Assembly (NCBI GenBank): GCA_964386325.1
Contig: CAYLQY010000002.1
Coordinates: forward strand, 124,001 to 188,000
Direction: 5' to 3'
DNA: 64,000 nt
DNA from: Anaerorhabdus sp964386325
Lineage (GTDB): Bacteria > Bacillota_I > Bacilli_A > Erysipelotrichales > Erysipelotrichaceae
In this document: positions 42,060 to 50,959 of the stretch, piece by piece
Layout: each line of letters starts with the position of its first letter
Position numbering within the stretch: the first letter of the stretch is position 1
Made by a program: the position numbers and the translations under genes
Notes under the pieces: generated by a model
The model's input: only the letters and a program-made list of their open reading frames with translations
Told to the model about the DNA's origin: nothing
The model's database searches: none

Positions 42060-42494
42060 ATGATCGTTGTATATACTTCTCCTGGATGCGCATCGTGTAG
42101 GAAAGTTAAGAATTGGTTAAAAGAAAGAAATTTACCCTTCGTTGAGAAGAACATATTTACAACTTTACTTAATGAAGTTGAAATACGTCACTTGCTACAA
42201 AGAAGCGAAAATGGAACTGACGATATCATCTCAAAGCGTTCTAAGATAATGCAAGAAGATAAGATTGATTTAGAGCAATTATCATTAAATGAACTTGTAC
42301 GCTTTATTCAAAAAAACCCATCTGTACTCAAGAGACCAATTATTCTAAATGAGAAAGTTTTCCAAGTTGGGTATGATGAAGAAGAGATTGATGCTTTCAT
42401 TCCACACGAACTGCGCAAACTTGCGGTATTCTCATGTAACCCAGCATGTCCTAATTATGATGGATGCGGAAAAACTAGAGAAGAAGATAAATAG
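42060..42494 (+). CDS. spx: Spx/ArsC family protein with a short Cys-rich tail
   Basis: A 144-residue Spx-type protein with the redox switch C10-A-S-C13 and the RPI motif (LKRPIILNE). Spx binds the RNA polymerase alpha C-terminal domain and turns on thiol-stress genes when its CxxC is oxidised. Bacillus Spx is 131 residues. This one adds a C-terminal stretch with three Cys (FSCNPACPNYDGCGK). A plain arsenate-reductase-family role is the main alternative. TATAAT (42030-42035) and GGAGGTAAT lie upstream. Confidence 0.82.
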   Translation: MIVVYTSPGCASCRKVKNWLKERNLPFVEKNIFTTLLNEVEIRHLLQRSENGTDDIISKRSKIMQEDKIDLEQLSLNELVRFIQKNPSVLKRPIILNEKVFQVGYDEEEIDAFIPHELRKLAVFSCNPACPNYDGCGKTREEDK

Positions 42495-42512
42495 AGCTAA
42501 TCATTAGCTCTA
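42492..42512 (+). terminator. Hairpin after the spx-like gene (weak terminator)
   Basis: Perfect 9-bp stem TAGAGCTAA / TTAGCTCTA with a 3-base loop, followed by a short interrupted T tract (TTTTGGTTT). Confidence 0.6.
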
Positions 42513-42550
42513 TTTTGGTTTATAATAGACATAATGATTGAGGTGTTAAC

Positions 42551-43696
42551 GTGAAAATATTAGTTGGATTATCAGGTGGAGTAGACTCTGCTGTTTGTGC
42601 ATATTTATTAAAAAAACAAGGACATGATGTAACCTGTGCATTTATGCGTAACTGGGATTCTTTAGCAAACAATGATTTATTAGGAAACCCGACATTAAAT
42701 AATGACGTATGTCCCCAAGAAAATGATTGGATTGATGCAAAAAGTGTTGCTGATACATTGGGGTTGGAATTATTACGCGTAGATTTTGTAAAAGAATATT
42801 GGGATGATGTATTTTCAACATTTTTAAAAGAATATAAAAGAGGGCGTACACCAAACCCTGATATTTTATGTAATAAATATATTAAATTTAAAAGCTTTTT
42901 TGAGTTTGCACGAAAAAATGGTTTTGAATGGGTAGCAACAGGTCATTATGCAAAAGTAGTTCATGAAGAAAATGAATCATTCATGCGAAAAGCAGATGAT
43001 GACAATAAAGATCAAAGTTATTTTTTATGCCAAGTACCTAAAGAAGCATTGCATCATACATTATTTCCTTTGGGTGAAATTGATAAGCCAGAGGTTAGAA
43101 GAATTGCTAAAGAACTTAATCTTTCAATCGCCACGAAAAAAGATTCTACAGGAATTTGTTTTATTGGTGAAAGAAACTTTCGTGAATTTCTTAAAAATTA
43201 TTTACCTTCAAAAGAAGGAAATATCATAAATATAGATAATAATAAAGTATTAGGGAAACATCAAGGTGTTTTATACTACACAATTGGTCAAAGAAAAGGT
43301 CTTAATATTGGTGGTGAAGGTGGACCATGGTTTGTTGTGGGTAAGGATGTTGCGACGAATGAACTTTTTGTTGCAAGTGGCGAAGATAATGTATGGTTAT
43401 CGTCAACACGTTGTGTTGTTAATGAAGTCAATTGGTTAGCTAGTCATGATTTTGAGGAACTGAATTGCCAAGCTAAGTTTAGATATCGTCAAAAGGATAA
43501 TGAAATAACACTAAGAATAATTGATGAAAATACTGTCGAGTGTATTTATCCACAAGGAATTAAAGCAGTAACACCAGGACAAGAAGCTGTATTCTATAAA
43601 GATGGTTTAGTTTTAGGTGGCGGAGTAATTGATCAAGTATTCAGCGGTGACGAAGAATTATCTGAGAAATTAGTCAAACAAAGAACACAAAGATAG
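42551..43696 (+). CDS. mnmA: tRNA 2-thiouridylase MnmA
   Basis: MnmA thiolates U34 of tRNA-Lys/Glu/Gln. The 381-residue protein has the PP-loop SGGVDS (8-13), the first catalytic Cys in DILCNKYIKF and the second in STGICFIGERNF, plus GQRKGLNIGG and FRYRQKD in the C-terminal domains. It starts with GTG 42551 behind GAGGTG; a TATAAT is present at 42521-42526. It leads mnmA-CPBP-recD2-hydrolase. Confidence 0.96.
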   Translation: MKILVGLSGGVDSAVCAYLLKKQGHDVTCAFMRNWDSLANNDLLGNPTLNNDVCPQENDWIDAKSVADTLGLELLRVDFVKEYWDDVFSTFLKEYKRGRTPNPDILCNKYIKFKSFFEFARKNGFEWVATGHYAKVVHEENESFMRKADDDNKDQSYFLCQVPKEALHHTLFPLGEIDKPEVRRIAKELNLSIATKKDSTGICFIGERNFREFLKNYLPSKEGNIINIDNNKVLGKHQGVLYYTIGQRKGLNIGGEGGPWFVVGKDVATNELFVASGEDNVWLSSTRCVVNEVNWLASHDFEELNCQAKFRYRQKDNEITLRIIDENTVECIYPQGIKAVTPGQEAVFYKDGLVLGGGVIDQVFSGDEELSEKLVKQRTQR

Positions 43697-43705
43697 GAGA
43701 GCTAA

Positions 43706-44404
43706 ATGAAGACATTAAGTAAAAAAAATGCATGGTTGATTGGACTTAATTATGGTTTAGGATATTTAATTATTTATCCAATTTTAATCAATTGGCTTGC
43801 AGTGTTTTTATATAATGCAACTGGTCATAATTATTATGATCTAATTGTTAAGTTTTTCTATGCCACATTTTTTGCAATTTCTCTTTATTTAGGACGTGAA
43901 CTATTCGCAAGTGCATGGAATGACTTCAAAACGAGCTGGATGAAGATTTTAAAAATATCATTTAAAAACTATTTATTATCACTACTAGTTTCTATGGTAG
44001 TTAGTGCCGCAATTCTATTTTTTACGAATCAAACATCATCATTGAATCAAAGTGCATTAGAAACTCAATTGAAATCTACAACAGTGATGATTGTCTTGTT
44101 ATCTACTGTATTTGCACCTTTAATGGAAGAACTGTTCTTTAGAGGGTTAATTTATAATAAATTAACAATTCGTTTTAATTTTATGACGGGTGCTTTAGTT
44201 AGTGCGACTTTATTTGGACTCATGCACGTATTACCATCACTTACTTCAGGTAATTTAGCAGATATTCCATTTGCATTACAATATATTGTTATTGGATTTT
44301 TTATTGCACGCAGTTATCATCAAGCTGACAGTTTTGCAGCTCCAATTACTTTTCACTTTATCCAAAACACTATTGCTACAATCTTGTTGTTATTAATGGG
44401 GTAA
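43706..44404 (+). CDS. CPBP family intramembrane metalloprotease
   Basis: A 232-residue membrane protein with about six to seven helices and the CPBP/Abi motif MEELFFRGLIYN (EExxxR), FGLMHVLPS (FxxxH) and a late HFIQNT (HxxxN). The Glu and His residues form the Rce1-type metal site. Roles in Gram-positives include bacteriocin self-immunity and membrane-protein processing, but no bacteriocin gene is nearby. Ribosome binding site AGGAGAG. Confidence 0.86.
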   Translation: MKTLSKKNAWLIGLNYGLGYLIIYPILINWLAVFLYNATGHNYYDLIVKFFYATFFAISLYLGRELFASAWNDFKTSWMKILKISFKNYLLSLLVSMVVSAAILFFTNQTSSLNQSALETQLKSTTVMIVLLSTVFAPLMEELFFRGLIYNKLTIRFNFMTGALVSATLFGLMHVLPSLTSGNLADIPFALQYIVIGFFIARSYHQADSFAAPITFHFIQNTIATILLLLMG

Positions 44405-44408
44405 ATGT

Positions 44409-46574
44409 ATGAATGAAAAAATAACCGGTAAATTTGAACATATAATTTTTCGCCATGATGAATCTTACTTCACTGTGGCGCGTTTTGTATTGCAATCATT
44501 AGATGAAAAAAATATTATTGTTACTGGTTATCTACCATCAATGGATCAAGATTTTTTATATGATTTAGAGGGCAATTATATAGAGCATCCAAAATATGGT
44601 ATGCAGTTTAGCATAAAAACATACCGTAGAGTTATGCCGAATGATGTTGACTCACTCGTGCGCTATTTATCAAGTCCAGTTTTTGTTGGAATTGGTAAAA
44701 AGTTGGCGGAAAGAATTGTTGATCTATTAGGTAATGACTGTATTGAAAAGATAAAAGAGAATCCGCAATGTTTAGATGAGATACCAAAAATGACTGATAA
44801 AAAGAAACAAGCATTGATTGATGGATTGAGTTCTGAGCATGATTCATTTGAAGAGGTATTGCAATTCTTTACAACTCATGGACTAGGTATTCGAAATATC
44901 ATTCGATTAAATCGTGCATATGGTAAAGATTCTATTGAAAAAATATCTGAGAATCCTTATCGCGTTATCGAAGAATTAGATGGATTTGGTTTTAAAACAG
45001 CAGATAAAATTGCTTTATCAATGGGTTATGAACTGGATCATCCGTATCGTATAGAAGCATATTTAGCAACTATTGTTATGGATATGTGTATGCGTACTGG
45101 AGATAGTTATGTAATAGAAGAAGCAATAAAAAAAGAATTTAATAAACGCTTGGGCGGTATAGATGCCAATTTTGATGAATATTGTTTACGATTATTAAAA
45201 AAGAGACGAATTGTTAGAGAAGATAATCGAATTTATCCTGTTAGTCAATTTGATGCAGAAACAGGAATAAGCACTTTTTTAAATTTGTTTCCTTATGAAA
45301 AAATCGATCCATATAATAAAGACTTACTTGAAGAGTCTTTACAAGAAATTCAAGACAAATTAAATATTCAATATGACCCTAAACAAATGGAAGCTTTGAA
45401 TCAATTTTTCAATGAAGATTTTATGATTTTAACAGGTGGACCAGGTACTGGTAAAACAACGGTCGTCCGTGGCATGGTATCAATTTTTAAGAAACTATAT
45501 CCGCTTGCGAATATTGCTTGTTGTGCGCCAACAGGTAGAGCGGCAAAAAGACTTGCGGAACTAACGGAAGTAGATACATATACAATTCATAGTTTACTAT
45601 TATGGGATTTAGAATCAAATACGTTTGGCAAGAATGAGAATGAACCATTATTTATTGATTTATTAATTGTAGATGAGTTCTCAATGGTGGATAATTGGCT
45701 CTTTTATAACCTTGCGAAAGCATGTGTCCATGTCAAAAAGATTTGCTTGATTGGTGATGAAAATCAATTACCAAGTGTATCACCTGGATGTCTTTTAAAA
45801 GATTTAATTGAATCATCATTATTTCCAGTGATTCGTTTGGAACATATATTTAGACAGCAAGAAGGTTCAGATGTTATCGAACTTGCGAATCAAATTAGAA
45901 ATGGATATTTAGACTTTACAAAGTTAAATCAAGATGTAGCTTTCTTTGAAACAAATCAGTTTGGTGTTAAAGATAGGGTAGTTCACATTGTTCAACAAGC
46001 GTTAGATAAAGGATATGAATTAAAAGATATTCAAATACTAGCTTGTATGTATCAAGGGGTTGCAGGAATAGATCGTTTAAATAATGCACTTCAAGCTTGT
46101 TTTAATCCACCATCACCAGATCGTAGAGAGTGGAAAGTTGGTTATCGTATTTTTAGAGAAGAAGATAAAATACTACAACTAAAAAATCAACCTGATGACG
46201 ATGTTTATAATGGTGATATTGGGCGACTGGTGGAAATAATTTATCCTCAAGAAGACCCAAATAATACAGTTCGACTAATTGTTGATTATGAAGGTATATT
46301 TGTAGAATATTCACCGGAGAATTTTGAAAGAATCACCCATGCTTATTGTATTTCAGTACATAAAAGTCAAGGAAGTGAGTATCCTATTGTTATTTTTCCA
46401 ATTGTTGAACAACATCGACACATGCTACAACGTAGTTTGTTATATACCGCAATCACTCGTGCTAAGAAATCACTCGTTTTATTAGGAAGTAAAAGCGTAA
46501 GTGAAGAAGCATGTAGAACCGAAGTAAAAAGAAGAGAAACAACTTTAATTAGTAGATTAACGGGAGAAGAATAA
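44409..46574 (+). CDS. recD2: ATP-dependent DNA helicase RecD2
   Basis: A 721-residue superfamily 1B helicase. The N-terminal half has an OB-like region and helix-hairpin-helix motifs (EIPKMTDKKKQALIDGL, ELDGFGFKTADKIAL) that mark RecD2 rather than RecBCD RecD. The motor has Walker A GGPGTGKT (343-350), Walker B DEFSMVD, Q-box LIGDENQLPSV and motif VI AITRAKKSLVLLG. RecD2 unwinds 5'-3' and helps in replication-fork repair. It follows the CPBP gene after 4 bases. Confidence 0.94.
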   Translation: MNEKITGKFEHIIFRHDESYFTVARFVLQSLDEKNIIVTGYLPSMDQDFLYDLEGNYIEHPKYGMQFSIKTYRRVMPNDVDSLVRYLSSPVFVGIGKKLAERIVDLLGNDCIEKIKENPQCLDEIPKMTDKKKQALIDGLSSEHDSFEEVLQFFTTHGLGIRNIIRLNRAYGKDSIEKISENPYRVIEELDGFGFKTADKIALSMGYELDHPYRIEAYLATIVMDMCMRTGDSYVIEEAIKKEFNKRLGGIDANFDEYCLRLLKKRRIVREDNRIYPVSQFDAETGISTFLNLFPYEKIDPYNKDLLEESLQEIQDKLNIQYDPKQMEALNQFFNEDFMILTGGPGTGKTTVVRGMVSIFKKLYPLANIACCAPTGRAAKRLAELTEVDTYTIHSLLLWDLESNTFGKNENEPLFIDLLIVDEFSMVDNWLFYNLAKACVHVKKICLIGDENQLPSVSPGCLLKDLIESSLFPVIRLEHIFRQQEGSDVIELANQIRNGYLDFTKLNQDVAFFETNQFGVKDRVVHIVQQALDKGYELKDIQILACMYQGVAGIDRLNNALQACFNPPSPDRREWKVGYRIFREEDKILQLKNQPDDDVYNGDIGRLVEIIYPQEDPNNTVRLIVDYEGIFVEYSPENFERITHAYCISVHKSQGSEYPIVIFPIVEQHRHMLQRSLLYTAITRAKKSLVLLGSKSVSEEACRTEVKRRETTLISRLTGEE

Positions 46575-47495
46575 ATGAAAAAAGGAAAAGAAGAATTTAA
46601 AAGGATAAATAATTGTGACCATTATTTTTTGCACTTTCCTCTGGTTGAAAGTGATATTGTTATCTTACATCTTCATGGTGGTCCAGGCCAAAGCACGAGC
46701 AATTTTGCTTATCTTCAAGAACAATATTTCACATATGCAAACTTTGTTTATTATGATCAACGGGGAGCAGGTAAAACACAATCAAAGAATAAATCAAAAT
46801 CAACTGAAATTACAACAGAACAGTTATTGGATGATTTAGATAAGATAATTGATGTAATAAGTAATCAATATCATACAAATAAAATAATTCTCTTAGGCCA
46901 TTCTTGGGGGAGTATCTTAGGTACGCGTTATATTCAAATTCATCCAGAAAAAGTGATAGGCTATGTTGGAATGGGGCAGGTTATTAACGTCTATCGTGGC
47001 GAAAAAAGAGCTTTTGATCGTTTAGGAGAAGTTATAAATGAAAAAGATAGAAAAGCGTATGAGAAACTAAGAAGTGCATTTACTGAAGATAGTTTTGATA
47101 CACAACGCATGATGGAAATTAGAAAACTAGAAAGTAAATATGGCTTTATGAAACCATTTTCTAGTTTTGCAATGAAATATATAAAATCACCTTATTTCAA
47201 ATGGAAAGATGCAGTTGTTTTATTAACTTCATTTAAAACAAATCTACATTTATTGGATGAGTTAAATGATTTTGATGCAGAGAAATCAATTCATTATGAT
47301 TGTCCTGTATTCTATTTATGCGGTCGCCTTGATTGGCAAGTACCAACAGTTTTAGTTGAAGAATATATTCAGCTAGTAGAAGCTCCAAAAAAGAATATAT
47401 ACTTTGTTGAAGCAGGTAGTCATACATTAGATATTGATGATCCTAAAGACTTTCATACTAAACTAGAATGTATTGTAAATGAAATAATTAACTAG
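46575..47495 (+). CDS. Alpha/beta hydrolase, proline iminopeptidase-like
   Basis: A 306-residue alpha/beta hydrolase. HGGPGQS supplies the oxyanion hole, GHSWGSILG holds the nucleophile Ser, and GRLDWQVP and GSHTLDID supply the Asp and His. HGGPG plus GxSWG is the S33 prolyl iminopeptidase pattern, but substrate is not proven. The start codon is immediately after the recD2 stop. Confidence 0.85.
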   Translation: MKKGKEEFKRINNCDHYFLHFPLVESDIVILHLHGGPGQSTSNFAYLQEQYFTYANFVYYDQRGAGKTQSKNKSKSTEITTEQLLDDLDKIIDVISNQYHTNKIILLGHSWGSILGTRYIQIHPEKVIGYVGMGQVINVYRGEKRAFDRLGEVINEKDRKAYEKLRSAFTEDSFDTQRMMEIRKLESKYGFMKPFSSFAMKYIKSPYFKWKDAVVLLTSFKTNLHLLDELNDFDAEKSIHYDCPVFYLCGRLDWQVPTVLVEEYIQLVEAPKKNIYFVEAGSHTLDIDDPKDFHTKLECIVNEIIN

Positions 47496-47496
47496 C

Positions 47497-47533
47497 AAAC
47501 AAGATGTAAGCGTTTTACTTCTTGTTTTTTTAT
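47497..47533 (+). terminator. Terminator after the hydrolase gene
   Basis: AAACAAG (47497-47503) pairs with CTTGTTT (47521-47527), with inner pairs of GTAA/TTAC type, then a T run. Confidence 0.82.
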
Positions 47534-47546
47534 TTATTTACATAAA

Positions 47547-47568
47547 TTAAGTTGAACATTCAACTTAA
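47547..47568. promoter_or_regulatory. Palindrome on the marR promoter, likely MarR operator
   Basis: TTAAGTTGAA (47547-47556) and TTCAACTTAA (47559-47568) are perfect inverted 10-mers two bases apart, the usual geometry of a MarR-family site. It covers the -35 of the marR promoter. Confidence 0.78.
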
Positions 47569-47579
47569 AGTGGTAAAAT
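47552..47579 (+). promoter_or_regulatory. Promoter of the marR/dehydratase-activator operon
   Basis: TTGAAC (47552-47557), 16-base spacer, TAAAAT (47574-47579) with TG at 47571-47572 (extended -10). Confidence 0.65.
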
Positions 47580-47604
47580 TAATCACAGACTGTGAGGTGT
47601 AATC

Positions 47605-48036
47605 ATGCATGAATTCAAGATTGAATTAATACCAATTTTAATGGGGAAGGTAGATAAAGAATTCAAATCAAGGTTGAACGAGAAATTAAAAGATGCACCA
47701 GCTAAAGGAAAAGATGTTGTATATTTATTAATTCTCAATTCGTATGATGGGTTAACACTAAAAGAGTTAACTACTTTGAGCAATTTTGATAAAGCATACA
47801 CAACCAGTGCAATAAAGAAACTATGTGAACTAGGGTTTGTTTTTTGTGATAAAAAAAGTGAAGATTCTCGCAAGTTTTCGATATACTTAACAAGTAATGG
47901 AAAAGAATATGTTGAATACGTGAGTAAAGAAGCTACACAAATACGAAAAGAAATATTTAGTTTCTTAACGGAAGAAGAAATGCAAACGATGAATAAAATT
48001 GCGATGAAGATGGGCGACTATTTTTGGAGGAAATAA
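47605..48036 (+). CDS. MarR family transcriptional regulator
   Basis: A 143-residue winged-helix regulator. LTLKELTTLSNFDKAYTTSAIKKLCELGFV is the recognition helix region and KSEDSRKFSIYLTSNGKEY the wing, as in MarR. It is predicted to autorepress through the palindrome on its promoter and so control the two downstream dehydratase-like genes. The ligand is unknown. Its stop lies one base before the next start codon. Confidence 0.9.
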   Translation: MHEFKIELIPILMGKVDKEFKSRLNEKLKDAPAKGKDVVYLLILNSYDGLTLKELTTLSNFDKAYTTSAIKKLCELGFVFCDKKSEDSRKFSIYLTSNGKEYVEYVSKEATQIRKEIFSFLTEEEMQTMNKIAMKMGDYFWRK

Positions 48037-48037
48037 A

Positions 48038-50959
48038 ATGAAATTAGGAATTGATATAGGATCTACAACAATAAAATGTATTTTATTTAATGAAGCGAAT
48101 GAAATTATCTATAAAAATTATCGTCGTCATTTTTCAAAAATAAATGAAGCTTTATTTGAAGAATTGAAGTCGATAGTTGTGAGTAATCCAACAATGATGA
48201 ATCATGATATTTATATTGCAATATCTGGGTCGGCGGGTATGGGGTATGCGGAAAGTATTCAATTACCTTTTGTTCAAGAAGTATATGCGACAAAAGTCGC
48301 AGTAAATGAGTATCTTAAAGATACAGATGTTGTCATTGAATTAGGGGGAGAAGATGCAAAGATTCTCTTTTTAAGTAATGGCTTAGAGGTAAGGATGAAT
48401 GGATCTTGTGCTGGAGGTACAGGTGCATTTATCGATCAAATGGCGACTTTACTTAATTTAAATCCAGATGAAATGAACGAACTTGCGAAGAATTATTCAA
48501 AAATCTACTCTGTTGCATCACGTTGTGGTGTTTTTGCGAAATCAGATATTCAACCACTACTTAATCAAGGTGCCCAAAAAAATGATATTTCCGCAAGTAT
48601 ATTCTACGCTATGGTTAACCAGACAATTGCAGGTCTTGCCCAAGGACGCGAACTCAAGGGTAACGTTGTTTATCTTGGTGGACCTCTTACTTTTTTATCA
48701 GAACTAAGAAATGCTTTTGATAAAATTTTGAAAGTAAAAGGAAACTGTCCTGATAATGCGCTCTATTTTGTAGCTTTAGGAACAGCATTAATGGCCGATG
48801 AAAGATATTCATTTAGTGAGTTGTATAAACGTGTTGAAGAGTATGTTGCTCCAATTAATTACGTATCTACTAGACCTTTATTTGTAGATGAAGAAGAGTA
48901 TAAAACATTTACTGAACGACATAGTCAAAATAAGGTCAATTCAATTGAAAATAAAAATTATGCGGGTAATGTTTATCTAGGTATTGATGCAGGTTCAACT
49001 ACTGTAAAAATGGCTATTCTTGATGAAGAAGAAAATATTTTAGTTTCAAGTTACCAATCGAATCAAGGAAGTCCGGTATATATTGTAAAGAACTTCATTG
49101 AACGATTTTATCAAGAATATCCAAACGCAATCATTAAGGCAAGTGCAGTAACTGGATATGGCGAAGAAATGTTACGCCATGCACTTTCACTTGATTTTGG
49201 AATTGTTGAAACAATTGCTCATTTTAAGGCTGCAAAGAAATTTAGTCCTCAGGTTGATTTCATCATTGATATTGGCGGTCAAGATATTAAATGTTTTAAA
49301 GTTGTGAACGGTGTTATTGATGACATATTTTTAAATGAAGCTTGTTCATCTGGATGTGGCTCATTCTTACAAAGTTTTGCAGAAGTTCTCGGATACTCTA
49401 TTGAAGATTTCGCGAAAATTGGTTTATTCGCTAAAAATCCAGTTGATTTAGGATCACGTTGTACTGTTTTCATGAACTCTTCAATTAAACAAGCACAGAA
49501 AGAAGGGGCAACCGTTGATAATATTTCAGCGGGTCTTTCAATGAGTGTTGTTAAAAATGCTTTGTATAAAGTAATAAGAATTACAAACGCCAAAGATTTA
49601 GGAAAAAACATTGTTGTGCAAGGTGGTACTTTTTATAACGATGCTGTATTACGGGCTTTTGAACTTGAAATCAATGGTGAAGTTGTTCGTCCTAATATCT
49701 CTGGACTAATGGGTGCTTATGGTGCTGCTCTGTATGCTAAGCAAAATCAAAAAGAATATTCAACAACACTTAAATCTGAGAAGTTAGTCGATTTTAAACA
49801 TGATGTCCAATCGATAACTTGCCAAGGATGTAATAATCATTGTGCATTAACAGTTAATACATTTGGTGAAGGTAGAAAATATATCGGTGGCAATCGTTGT
49901 GAAAAACCAATAACGAATCTTTCACAATCAAGTGATTTAAATCTATATGAATTTAAACGTCAATTACTTCAAGAATATCGCATGAAGAAAATCAATGCTC
50001 AACGTGGTAAAATTGGCATTCCACTAGTTTTGAACATGTTTGAATTATTGCCTTTTTGGACACGCTTTTTTGAGGTGTTAGGGATACAATGTGAGATAAC
50101 AGATTTTTCAACCCATTTGTTGTATTTAAAAGGACAACATACAATTCCTTCTGATACGGCATGTTATCCAGCAAAGTTGGTGCATGGTCATATTGAAGAG
50201 TTATTAAAATTGAATTTAGACGCAATATTCTACCCATGTATGACCTACAATATTAATGAAGGTCTAGGTGATAATCATTACAATTGTCCTGTTGTTGCCT
50301 ATTATCCAGAAGTTATTCAAGCAAATATGACCGAAATGAAAAAGACTCCATTTATTTATGATTATATTGGCATTCATCGTCCGAAAGACTTTACTAAGAA
50401 GATGACTCAAATTTTAAGAAATACATTTAAAGATATTCAAGGTAAAGAAGTTGAAAAAGCTGTGCAAGCGGGGTTTGAAGAATATCGAAGTTTCTTCGAA
50501 AAAATTAGAAATAAAGCAGATGAAATAATCAAAAGTGCCAATAAAAATAATCAACCGATTATTGTCCTTGCGGGTAGACCTTATCATATTGATCCAGAAA
50601 TTAATCATGGCATCGATAAACTTATTTTGTCTTGTGGGGCAGCTATTGTTACAGAAGACAGTATTAGTCATTTATCTAATAAAGTGGATACAACCGTTCT
50701 AAATCAATGGACATATCACTCAAGACTTTATGCTGCTGCAGATGTTGTCACGCGTGAAAAAAATATGAACTTAATTCAACTGGTTTCATTTGGTTGTGGG
50801 GTTGATGCGATTACGGCAGATGAAGTTCGTTTGTTGCTGAATAAGGGAAATAAAATCTATACGCAAATTAAGATTGATGAAATTACAAATTTAGGTGCCG
50901 TTAAAATAAGACTACGCAGTTTGTTTGCGGCTTTAAAGGATGGTGAGAAACATGACTAA
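48038..50959 (+). CDS. 2-hydroxyacyl-CoA dehydratase activator-like protein with two ASKHA ATPase domains
   Basis: A 973-residue protein. Two BadF/BcrA-type ATPase domains begin at residues 1 (MKLGIDIGSTTIKC) and ~310 (VYLGIDAGSTTVKM). Each has the Cys of the activator Fe-S cluster region (NGSCAGGTG, NEACSSGCGSF). After ~585 comes the DUF2229-type part with SITCQGCNNHCALTV. In many Clostridia one ~1400-residue protein covers this and the next gene. Activators transfer an ATP-driven electron to 2-hydroxyacyl-CoA dehydratases; a dedicated substrate is unknown. Ribosome binding site GGAGG. Confidence 0.85.
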   Translation: MKLGIDIGSTTIKCILFNEANEIIYKNYRRHFSKINEALFEELKSIVVSNPTMMNHDIYIAISGSAGMGYAESIQLPFVQEVYATKVAVNEYLKDTDVVIELGGEDAKILFLSNGLEVRMNGSCAGGTGAFIDQMATLLNLNPDEMNELAKNYSKIYSVASRCGVFAKSDIQPLLNQGAQKNDISASIFYAMVNQTIAGLAQGRELKGNVVYLGGPLTFLSELRNAFDKILKVKGNCPDNALYFVALGTALMADERYSFSELYKRVEEYVAPINYVSTRPLFVDEEEYKTFTERHSQNKVNSIENKNYAGNVYLGIDAGSTTVKMAILDEEENILVSSYQSNQGSPVYIVKNFIERFYQEYPNAIIKASAVTGYGEEMLRHALSLDFGIVETIAHFKAAKKFSPQVDFIIDIGGQDIKCFKVVNGVIDDIFLNEACSSGCGSFLQSFAEVLGYSIEDFAKIGLFAKNPVDLGSRCTVFMNSSIKQAQKEGATVDNISAGLSMSVVKNALYKVIRITNAKDLGKNIVVQGGTFYNDAVLRAFELEINGEVVRPNISGLMGAYGAALYAKQNQKEYSTTLKSEKLVDFKHDVQSITCQGCNNHCALTVNTFGEGRKYIGGNRCEKPITNLSQSSDLNLYEFKRQLLQEYRMKKINAQRGKIGIPLVLNMFELLPFWTRFFEVLGIQCEITDFSTHLLYLKGQHTIPSDTACYPAKLVHGHIEELLKLNLDAIFYPCMTYNINEGLGDNHYNCPVVAYYPEVIQANMTEMKKTPFIYDYIGIHRPKDFTKKMTQILRNTFKDIQGKEVEKAVQAGFEEYRSFFEKIRNKADEIIKSANKNNQPIIVLAGRPYHIDPEINHGIDKLILSCGAAIVTEDSISHLSNKVDTTVLNQWTYHSRLYAAADVVTREKNMNLIQLVSFGCGVDAITADEVRLLLNKGNKIYTQIKIDEITNLGAVKIRLRSLFAALKDGEKHD

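Noticed and set aside
43706..44404. CPBP protease as bacteriocin immunity
   Set aside because: No bacteriocin precursor, leader peptide or transporter gene is seen nearby; the gene sits between mnmA and recD2.
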